From Methylobacterium terrae (GTDB taxonomy: Bacteria > Pseudomonadota > Alphaproteobacteria > Rhizobiales > Beijerinckiaceae), in the NCBI RefSeq assembly GCF_003173755.1, contig NZ_CP029553.1, positions 4,364,001 to 4,428,000 of the forward strand: a stretch of DNA of 64,000 nucleotides, given 5' to 3'. Numbering within the stretch: the stretch's first letter is position 1; each line of letters begins with the position of its first letter. Of the stretch, positions 58,308 to 64,000 are shown piece after piece. A program made the position numbers and the translations under genes. Below the pieces are notes generated by a model. It did not search any database and had not been told where the DNA came from. It worked only from the letters and a program-made list of their open reading frames with translations.

Positions 58308-58433
58308 GACCTCGTCCTGAGGTGCTGCCGCGTGCGGCAGCCTCGAAGGAGGCCTCCGGACATCTCGGCGATCTCTGGAGGCCTCCGTCGCGGTCGGTCG
58401 ATCTTCGATCGACCAACGCCTCAGGATGAGGTC
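58308..58433. repeat. Palindromic extragenic element, family B
   Basis: Bounded by GACCTCGTCCTGAGGTG and CCTCAGGATGAGGTC in inverted orientation. Inside are hairpins CTGCCGCGTGCGGCAG, GGAGGCCTCC (twice) and GGTCGATCTTCGATCGACC. Elements with ends like GACCTCATCCTGAGG are common in Rhizobiales genomes (general knowledge). It occupies the hemE-hemJ gap. Confidence 0.8.
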
Positions 58434-58489
58434 GAGAGTGTGAGACGTGAACAAGGCAATCGACCATCCCCCATAGGAACAGCCCCACC

Positions 58490-58912
58490 GTGTATCTCTG
58501 GATCAAGGCCGCCCACATCATCTCGCTCATCGCCTGGATGGCGGCGATGCTCTACCTGCCGCGACTGTTCGTCTATCACGCCGCGCTGCCGGCGGGGTCG
58601 CCCCAGGGCGAGACCTTCAAGGTGATGGAACGGCGCCTCGCCAAGGCGATCATGCTGCCGGGAATGATCGCCACCTGGATCTTCGGCATCGCGCTCGCGG
58701 TGATGAGCGGCGCTTACACGCAGGGGTGGCTGCACGCCAAGGTCGCCCTGGTTCTCGCGATGAGCGGCATCCACGGCTGGCTGTCGCGGATGGTCAAGGA
58801 TTTCGCCGCCGGCCGGAACACCCGCAGCCCCAAATTCTACCGGGTGCTCAACGAGGTGCCGACGCTCCTGATGATCCTCATCGTGATCCTGGTGGTCGTG
58901 AAGCCCTTCTGA
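58490..58912 (+). CDS. hemJ: Protoporphyrinogen IX oxidase, HemJ type
   Basis: A 140-aa membrane protein with about four helices (KAAHIISLIAWMAAMLYLPRLFVYHAA, MLPGMIATWIFGIALAVMSG, ALVLAMSGIHGWLSRM, LLMILIVILVVVKPF). HemJ (UPF0093) oxidises protoporphyrinogen IX before iron insertion and is the form used by many alphaproteobacteria. The start is GTG at 58490. The next gene at 58975 is unrelated, whereas in many relatives rho follows. Confidence 0.93.
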   Translation: MYLWIKAAHIISLIAWMAAMLYLPRLFVYHAALPAGSPQGETFKVMERRLAKAIMLPGMIATWIFGIALAVMSGAYTQGWLHAKVALVLAMSGIHGWLSRMVKDFAAGRNTRSPKFYRVLNEVPTLLMILIVILVVVKPF

Positions 58913-58974
58913 GGGCCACGTCCCGTCTCAAGGGGGACGTCTTGGTTCAAGGCGTCTCGGCTCAAGGAGATGTC

Positions 58975-59847
58975 ATGGCGACCATCGAGACGCGGGCCCT
59001 CTCCCTCACCCTGGCCGGGCGTTCCCTGAGCCTGTCGGTCGACCGGATCGGCGAGGGACCGCCGGCCCTGCTGCTGCCGGCCCTGTCGTCGATCTCGACC
59101 CGCGAGGAGATGCGGCCCCTGGCGATGCGGCTCTCCGCCCGCCACCGCTGCCTGGTGCCGGACTGGCCCGGCTTCGGCGCGCAGCCGCGCGCCCGGGTGC
59201 CGCTCGCGCCCGACACGCTCCACGCCTTCCTCGACGCCCTGCTGGCGCAGGAACCCGGCCCCTACGCGCTGGGGATCGCGGCGGGGCACGCGGCCGGCTA
59301 CCTCGTCGCCGCGGCGGCCCGGCACCCGGGCGCCTTCGCTCGGCTGGTCCTGGTGGCGCCGACCTGGCGCGGACCGCTGCCGACCGCGATGGGCGAGGAG
59401 CGCCGGCCGCTCTTCGGACGGCTGCGCCGCGCGGTCGAGGCACCGGGCCTCGGCAACCTGCTCTACCGGCTGAACGTCAGCACGCCGGTCGTGGCGCGGA
59501 TGATGCAAGCCCACGTCTACGCCGACCGGGCCCGGGTCACCCCGGCGCTGCTGGCCGAGAAGCGGCGGGTGACGCACCAGCCCCGCGCCCGCTTCGGCAC
59601 GGCGGCCTTCGTCACCGGGGGGCTCGACCCGGTCCGGACCCGCGAGGAGTTCCACGCCCTGTTCGGCCCCGGCCTGCCGCCGGTCACGATGCTGCGCCCG
59701 AAGGGCGCGCCGCGCCGCTCCGGCGCCGAGATGACGGCGCTCGCCGAGGCCGGGCTCGTGCGCGGCGTGGCGATCCCGGGGGCGCTCGCCGCCCACGAGG
59801 AATGCCCCGAGGCGGTCGCGGCCGCGATCCTCGCCCCCGAGGCGTAA
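58975..59847 (+). CDS. Alpha/beta-hydrolase-fold protein lacking the nucleophilic Ser
   Basis: A 290-aa alpha/beta-hydrolase-like protein (PALLLPALSSISTREEMRPLAMRLS, CLVPDWPGFG, PTWRGPLPTAMGEERR). The nucleophile elbow, normally GHSxG, reads AGHAAGYLV, so Ser is replaced by Ala. The C-terminal His (AHEECPE) and an Asp (GGLDPVRTRE) are still present. Either it is a non-catalytic or substrate-binding member or the activity uses another residue. AAGGAG precedes ATG 58975. Confidence 0.78.
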   Translation: MATIETRALSLTLAGRSLSLSVDRIGEGPPALLLPALSSISTREEMRPLAMRLSARHRCLVPDWPGFGAQPRARVPLAPDTLHAFLDALLAQEPGPYALGIAAGHAAGYLVAAAARHPGAFARLVLVAPTWRGPLPTAMGEERRPLFGRLRRAVEAPGLGNLLYRLNVSTPVVARMMQAHVYADRARVTPALLAEKRRVTHQPRARFGTAAFVTGGLDPVRTREEFHALFGPGLPPVTMLRPKGAPRRSGAEMTALAEAGLVRGVAIPGALAAHEECPEAVAAAILAPEA

Positions 59848-59851
59848 GGGG

Positions 59852-60658
59852 ATGCGGGCGCGCCTCGCCGCGGCGCTGTTCCTTTCTGCCGCGGCACTTT
59901 TCCTTTCTGCCGCGGCGCTTGCCCTGACGATCGCCGGGGCCGCGGCCGAGCCGGCGCCCCGTCCCTACCTCGTCGAGGGCGCCCTCGACGCCGCCGCGAT
60001 CCTGCCTCCGCCGCCGAAGCCCGGCAGCGCCGCGCAGGACGCCGACGCGGCGGCCTACGCCGCGACCCGGGCGCTCGCCGGCACGCCGCGCTGGCAACTC
60101 GCCGTCGCCGACGTCCCCTCCGGCGTGGCCCGGCTCCTCGACGGCTTCTCCTGCGCCGCCGGCCGGCGCCTCGACCCCGCCCGGCGGCCGGCGCTCGCCG
60201 CGCTCCTCGCCCGCACCCGCCGCGACGTGGTGGCGGTGGTACGCGACGCCAAGGGGCGTTTCGCGCGGGGCCGGCCGCATCTCGGCAACGACGAACCCCT
60301 CTGCGTTCCGCGCAGCGAGGCCCTCGACCGGAGCTTCGCCTACCCTTCCGGCCACGCCACCGAGGGCTGGACCTTCGGCCTCGTGCTGGCCGCCCTGATG
60401 CCGGAGCGCGCCGGCCCGCTCCTCGCCCGCGCCCGGACCTACGGCGAGAGCCGGATCGTCTGCGGGGTACACTGGGCGAGCGACGTCGAGGCGGGCCGCC
60501 TCACCGGCAGCGCCCTGTTCGCCGCGCTCGTCGGCGATGCCGCGTTCCGGGCCGACCTCGAGCGGGCCCGGGCCGAGCTCGCCGACGGTTTCGCGGTGCC
60601 GCCGCCGGAGCCTGCGTCCTGCGCCCGAGAGGATGAGATGACCGTACCTCGGCCCTGA
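59852..60658 (+). CDS. Class A (PAP2) nonspecific acid phosphatase
   Basis: A 268-aa periplasmic phosphatase with the vanadium-haloperoxidase/PAP2 signature in three parts: KGRFARGRP (K-x6-RP), YPSGHATEGW and SRIVCGVHWASDVEAG. The signal peptide (LAAALFLSAAALFLSAAALALTIAGAAAE) contains a 21-bp tandem duplication encoding the repeated FLSAAAL. The stop codon of the preceding hydrolase-like gene is 4 bp upstream. Substrate range unknown; family members hydrolyse diverse phosphomonoesters. Confidence 0.9.
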   Translation: MRARLAAALFLSAAALFLSAAALALTIAGAAAEPAPRPYLVEGALDAAAILPPPPKPGSAAQDADAAAYAATRALAGTPRWQLAVADVPSGVARLLDGFSCAAGRRLDPARRPALAALLARTRRDVVAVVRDAKGRFARGRPHLGNDEPLCVPRSEALDRSFAYPSGHATEGWTFGLVLAALMPERAGPLLARARTYGESRIVCGVHWASDVEAGRLTGSALFAALVGDAAFRADLERARAELADGFAVPPPEPASCAREDEMTVPRP

Positions 60659-60739
60659 AACCGGCTTGACTTGCCCGGTAGAATTGGCAGGCTCTGCGTC
60701 ACACTAGGGTCGTGCTGCAAAACCGGGGAGCCATAACTG

Positions 60740-60817
60740 ATGACCTCGATGGGTAAAGCAGAAGGTAGTCCGCATTTTGCTGATTTTACCGTAGATGTTA
60801 TTGATAATTCTAGATGA
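60740..60817 (+). CDS. Possible 25-aa small ORF in AT-rich patch
   Basis: ATG 60740 to TGA 60817 encodes MTSMGKAEGSPHFADFTVDV plus five residues. GGGGAG lies 9 nt upstream. The patch is AT-rich and precedes the acquired gene at 60884. It may be a real small protein or leader, or the truncated start of a lost gene. Unsupported beyond the ribosome binding site and frame. Confidence 0.25.
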   Translation: MTSMGKAEGSPHFADFTVDVIDNSR

Positions 60818-60883
60818 AAATCAGTGGTTTTTATCAAAATTCCCGATGTTATCATTAGTTAATAATAAAAATTAGGAATAAAA

Positions 60884-61441
60884 ATGGTTGGATACTCATC
60901 TCTTGCGCAGCCGTTCTTGGATGCTATCGCCGAGGCCGTGTTCTCATTGGTACAGGTGAGGCGTTGGTTGATCGAGGGAACCCCCGCAGCGGCAGATTAC
61001 TCCTTTGCAGACATTCTCATCCAGGAGCAGAAAGCGGTACGGTGGCGCTCGAAGCAGACCACCCAGCCCTTCTGGGCAAATTACTGGTGCGGTCGCGACA
61101 GCCGATGCCAGTGCCGCATTCCGGGCAGCAAGGCACTTGAATCGGATGCGATCTTTTTCCTGCGTAACGAGCGCGACAGGGTTCTGGCCATCCATGTCGA
61201 GTTCAAGCATCCTAAGGAAGCGTTCGGCTTCGGCCAGCCGGAAGCTTATCCCCTGCGCGCAGAATGCTGGTCACAAACCTATCGGGATCGGAAGACCGTG
61301 AATCCGCATCACCAATGGACCACCGTCCTGTTCTGCGGATCCGATACCCTGAACGATCCTCGCGTCGCCTCATTCCAGCGCGTCATCATGCACGCACAGG
61401 CAGCCGAAATGATTTCTACATATCCTCGCCTCACGACCTGA
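60884..61441 (+). CDS. Unknown protein, possible PD-(D/E)XK nuclease-like domain
   Basis: A 185-aa protein of no recognised family. The middle segment (about residues 86-128) has the spacing of a PD-(D/E)XK catalytic core: SDAIFFLRNERDRVLAIHVEFKHP, with Asp then E-x-K. It is followed by FGFGQPEAYPLRAECW (possible Gln/Glu motif). AGGA lies 7 nt before ATG 60884. Its upstream flank (60770-60883) is strongly AT-rich, suggesting horizontal acquisition. Function as a nuclease is speculative. Confidence 0.7.
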   Translation: MVGYSSLAQPFLDAIAEAVFSLVQVRRWLIEGTPAAADYSFADILIQEQKAVRWRSKQTTQPFWANYWCGRDSRCQCRIPGSKALESDAIFFLRNERDRVLAIHVEFKHPKEAFGFGQPEAYPLRAECWSQTYRDRKTVNPHHQWTTVLFCGSDTLNDPRVASFQRVIMHAQAAEMISTYPRLTT

Positions 61442-61674
61442 TCCGAAACCTATGTCTCAGCGCGATCGGCGGCACGAGGCGACTTGTCCGTTGAGGCCGT
61501 TCGCGTTGCACGCCGGCAGCTGCGACGTTGCAAGTCCCAGAGCTGCTTCGCGGTAACCTCGCCCGTGTATCGCGGATCATCTCCCGCTGTCAGTCCAGTC
61601 GTGTAAGCCCTTTCCTGTCGCGAAAAGGGACGGGTACGAAGCCGAATCGGCGACAGCGGACCCGCCAACGATAA

Positions 61675-61705
61675 CAGCGCCCGATCGCGTCACGATCGGG
61701 CGCTG
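61675..61705 (-). terminator. 13-bp hairpin downstream of TerC gene
   Basis: Perfect stem CAGCGCCCGATCG / CGATCGGGCGCTG with a 5-nt loop, followed on the minus strand by TTATCGTT. Located 25 nt after the stop of the TerC gene; a good terminator candidate. Confidence 0.7.
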
Positions 61706-61730
61706 CATCGGCACGTCGGGATTACCCGCC

Positions 61731-62471
61731 TCACGCCGCCTGGCGCTTCGCCTTCTTCGCCCGCCGCCCGAGGATGTTGAGCACCTCGACGCCGGCCGAG
61801 AAGGCCATGGCGGTGTAGATGTAGCCCTTCGGCACGTGGGCGCCGAAGCCCTCCGCGATCAGCGTCATGCCGATCATGATGAGGAAGCCCAGCGCCAGCA
61901 TCACCACCGTCGGGTTGGCGGCGATGAAGCGCGACAGGGGGTCGGCGGCGAGCAGCATCACGGTCACGGCCGTCACGACGGCGATCACCATGATCGGCAC
62001 GTGCTCGGTCATGCCGACCGCCGTGATGATGCTGTCGATCGAGAACACGAGGTCGAGGATCAGGATCTGGCCGATCGCCGCGGCAAAGCCCAGGGAGGCG
62101 CCCCCGCCGGCCGTCTCCTCCGGGTCGGGATCGAGGCTGTGGTGGATCTCCTTGGTGGCCTTCCAGAGCAGGAACAGGCCGCCGGCGATCAGGATCATGT
62201 CGCGCCAGGACAGGCCCTTGCCGAAGATCTCGAACACCGGCTGGGTCAGGTGGACGATGTAGGCGACCGTACCCAGCAGCGCGAGGCGCAGGATGAGCGC
62301 GAGCCCGATGCCGATGCGGCGGGCCCGCGACTGCTGCCCGGCCGGCAGCTTGTTGGTGATGATCGAGATGAAGATCAGGTTGTCGATGCCGAGCACGACC
62401 TCCATGACGACGAGGGTCGCGAGGGCGGCCCAGGCCGTCGGGTCGGCGGCGAGCTGAACGAGGGAATCCAC
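61731..62471 (-). CDS. TerC family integral membrane protein
   Basis: A 246-aa protein with about seven membrane helices. TerC motifs: [20 protein letters not shown] and [18 protein letters not shown], each with an intramembrane Asp that may bind metal. TerC/Alx-type proteins export manganese in several bacteria, so metal homeostasis is plausible. C-terminus basic ([11 protein letters not shown]). Divergence from tellurite-resistance operons is normal for this class. Confidence 0.9.
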   Translation of the reverse strand: MDSLVQLAADPTAWAALATLVVMEVVLGIDNLIFISIITNKLPAGQQSRARRIGIGLALILRLALLGTVAYIVHLTQPVFEIFGKGLSWRDMILIAGGLFLLWKATKEIHHSLDPDPEETAGGGASLGFAAAIGQILILDLVFSIDSIITAVGMTEHVPIMVIAVVTAVTVMLLAADPLSRFIAANPTVVMLALGFLIMIGMTLIAEGFGAHVPKGYIYTAMAFSAGVEVLNILGRRAKKAKRQAA

Positions 62472-62483
62472 GCGGGCGGTCCT

Positions 62484-63407
62484 CTACGGGAAGATCGAGG
62501 GGCGGCCCGTCGGCGCCGCGGCGAGGGGAGGCGCGTGGACCTGCACGGCCTTCGGCAGCACCCGGACGTGGGCGGGGGTGTAGGTGGTGAGCTCGCCGTC
62601 GGTGTTGACCGGGCGCGGCTTCTTGGTGCGCAGGATCACCTCGGTGGTCTGGAAGGCGCGCACGTCGGCGGCCTTGCCCTGCGTGCCCCGGCGCAGGGCC
62701 GGCAGCAGGGCGAGGAGCCGCCACCAATGGGCGACCTCGAGGCTGTAGAAGTTGAGCAGGCCGTCGTCGACGGTAGCGTTCTCCTCCACCGTCATGCCGC
62801 CGCCGTAGTGGCGGCCGTTGCCGACCGAGACCTGGATGGTGCGCACCGTCTCCACCGTGCCGTCGTGCTCGATGTAGACCGTGAACGGCCGCGCCCGGCG
62901 CAGGAGCCGGAACGCCGCCACGCCGTAGCCGATCGTGCCGAGGCGGCGCTTGAGGTCGGCCGTCAGCTCGCCGGCGAGATCGGCCGAGAAGCCGATGCTG
63001 GCGACGTTGAAGAAGTAGTGGCCGTTGACGCAGCCGAGGTCGATCGGCCGGGCCGGCACGCTGGCGATCACCTCGGCGGCCTCGAGCGGGTCGGCCGGCA
63101 GGCCGAGGCTGCGGGCGAGGTCGTTGGCGGTGCCGAGCGGCAGGATGCCGAGCGGCAGCTGCGCCTCGGCCAGCGCCTGGGCGGCGGCGTTGAGGGTGCC
63201 GTCGCCGCCGCCCAGGATCACCATGTCGCAGGTGGAGGCGTGGGCGTGGATCAGCGCCTTGCAGTCGGTCTCGCCCGGCGGCGGATCGACCGGCTCGATG
63301 CCGCCGCGGCGCAGGGTGCCCTTCACGGCATCGAGGTCGAGCCCGCCGTTGCGGGCCTTCTTGTTGACGACGAGCAGGGCCCGCCGCGCGGTGTCAGCGC
63401 CGGACAT
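62484..63407 (-). CDS. Diacylglycerol kinase family lipid kinase (YegS/BmrU type)
   Basis: A 307-aa kinase with catalytic domain: LLVVNKKARNGG, MVILGGGDGTLNAAAQAL (GGGDGT), LGILPLGTANDLARSLG, and a C-terminal domain with VNTDGEL. It probably phosphorylates a lipid such as diacylglycerol or phosphatidylglycerol. Its stop lies 12 bp before the TerC start, consistent with an operon. Confidence 0.93.
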   Translation of the reverse strand: MSGADTARRALLVVNKKARNGGLDLDAVKGTLRRGGIEPVDPPPGETDCKALIHAHASTCDMVILGGGDGTLNAAAQALAEAQLPLGILPLGTANDLARSLGLPADPLEAAEVIASVPARPIDLGCVNGHYFFNVASIGFSADLAGELTADLKRRLGTIGYGVAAFRLLRRARPFTVYIEHDGTVETVRTIQVSVGNGRHYGGGMTVEENATVDDGLLNFYSLEVAHWWRLLALLPALRRGTQGKAADVRAFQTTEVILRTKKPRPVNTDGELTTYTPAHVRVLPKAVQVHAPPLAAAPTGRPSIFP

Positions 63408-63773
63408 CGGCGCCTCCCGCGACGAGACGGGGACGGACGAGGGGAATGACGCGCATGGTTGCGGGCCCTCCAGTGCGATCGTGCCGCGTCAGCACAAAGG
63501 CAGAGAAGGGGTCCGACATCGCGGTCGACGCCTCGAACCGCCAGAGGGGCCCGGACCCGGGGAGCCCCTGAGGTGGGGTCGCGGCCGCGCTTGACAAGGG
63601 CGGCGCCCCAGCTTCGCCTGCCGCAAGGCGAGAACCGCCACCGCTCCCCGGGGGTGTGCGCAGCGTGGGTTGCGGGGAGGGCACCGGGCCCGCAATGGAA
63701 CCGTAACCGCGGCGACGAACGTTCCCTTGTTCAGATCGCGCCCCGATCGTGCTCCTCCCCCGGTGCCGCCGCC
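63408..63773. other. Divergent intergenic region, no gene seen
   Basis: About 366 bases between the lipid-kinase gene (minus) and the secreted protein at the right edge (plus). Both promoters should be here. Nothing else recognised. Confidence 0.45.
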
Positions 63774-64000
63774 ATGCCCCGTTCTCCCCGGTCCAGCCTC
63801 GTCCGCCCGTCGGCCGCCCTCGTCGGCCTCGGCCTCGGTGCCCTCCTGTCCCAGGCCGCCCTGGCGCAAGGCTGGGTCGATCCGCCGGCCCGCGGCCCCG
63901 GAGCCGCCGCGCCCGATTCCGGGTCCGCCCCCAAGGACCTTTCCAAGACCCTGCCGAAGGTCGAGCCGGCCCCGGCCGCGCGGGCCGAGGCGCCGGCGCC
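63774..64000 (+). CDS. Secreted protein, 5' part only
   Basis: ATG 63774 opens MPRSPRSSLVRPSAALVGLG and continues LGALLSQAALAQGWVDPP, a typical signal peptide, followed by a Pro/Ala-rich segment (KDLSKTLPKVEPAPAARAEAPA) at the window edge. At least 75 residues; the C-terminal domain and identity are outside the window. Confidence 0.6.
   Translation, partial: MPRSPRSSLVRPSAALVGLGLGALLSQAALAQGWVDPPARGPGAAAPDSGSAPKDLSKTLPKVEPAPAARAEAPA

Overview
The window is very G+C-rich (by eye about 70%) chromosomal DNA of an alphaproteobacterium in the Rhizobiales/Hyphomicrobiales. Methylobacterium or a close relative is the best guess. This rests on the conserved origin-side gene set (mnmE, rho, smr-mltA-tim44-secB, dnaQ-coaE-aroE-maf-PPSR, hemE-hemJ), a Ros/MucR regulator, a MoxR/von Willebrand cluster like the mxa accessory genes, and families of extragenic palindromes. 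The organism call is inference; no rRNA or tRNA gene was seen.

Layout. 1-7.6 kb: mnmE (cut by the left edge) and rho on the minus strand, then smr-mltA-tim44 (minus) and secB (plus). 7.6-13.6 kb: a LysE exporter, an EVE protein, small secreted and PRC-barrel proteins, murein endopeptidase MepA, a decayed msrA, and a PAS/PAS/XRE regulator. 13.6-22.6 kb: a catabolic island with two divergent arms. The left arm is carnitine-dehydrogenase-like, BKACE, a Liv-type binding protein and DUF3237. The right arm is a crotonase, a second Liv-type binding protein, a feruloyl-CoA-synthase-like ligase and a thioesterase. A MarR regulator lies convergent to the right arm. 22.6-27.0 kb: a cytochrome P450 operon with its own ferredoxin, ferredoxin reductase and a Rieske-reductase fusion. 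27-38 kb: a zinc-finger-less MucR, fused dihydroxyacetone kinase, a hybrid histidine kinase, a PAS-PAS-PAS-MCP-PilZ receptor, a DadA-like oxidase and an M20 amidohydrolase. 37-43.5 kb: a seven-gene MoxR-DUF58-DUF4381-VWA-VWA-TPR-BatD operon. 43.9-51.6 kb: aceE and the glycine cleavage operon gcvT-gcvH-gcvP. 51.6-52.9 kb: an AT-rich islet with a PIN-domain gene and an orphan VapB-like antitoxin. 52.9-58.9 kb: dnaQ, coaE, aroE, maf and PPSR (minus), a putative replication origin, then hemE and hemJ (plus). 58.9-64 kb: an alpha/beta-hydrolase-like protein lacking its serine, a class A acid phosphatase, an acquired possible nuclease, TerC, a diacylglycerol-kinase-family lipid kinase and the start of a secreted protein.

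The most notable signals are these. (1) A likely chromosomal oriC between PPSR and hemE, with a perfect DnaA box, a perfect TTAA-N7-TTAA CtrA box and a cluster of GANTC sites. (2) Gene order that one inversion across this origin would derive from the common rho-hemJ-hemE-oriC-PPSR order. (3) A catabolic locus combining carnitine-type (dehydrogenase plus BKACE) and hydroxycinnamate-type (ligase, crotonase, thioesterase, MarR, Liv-type binding proteins) modules. (4) Four copies of a ~160-bp palindromic element in two subtypes, one copy inside the gcv operon. (5) An msrA pseudogene that has lost most of its aromatic residues.
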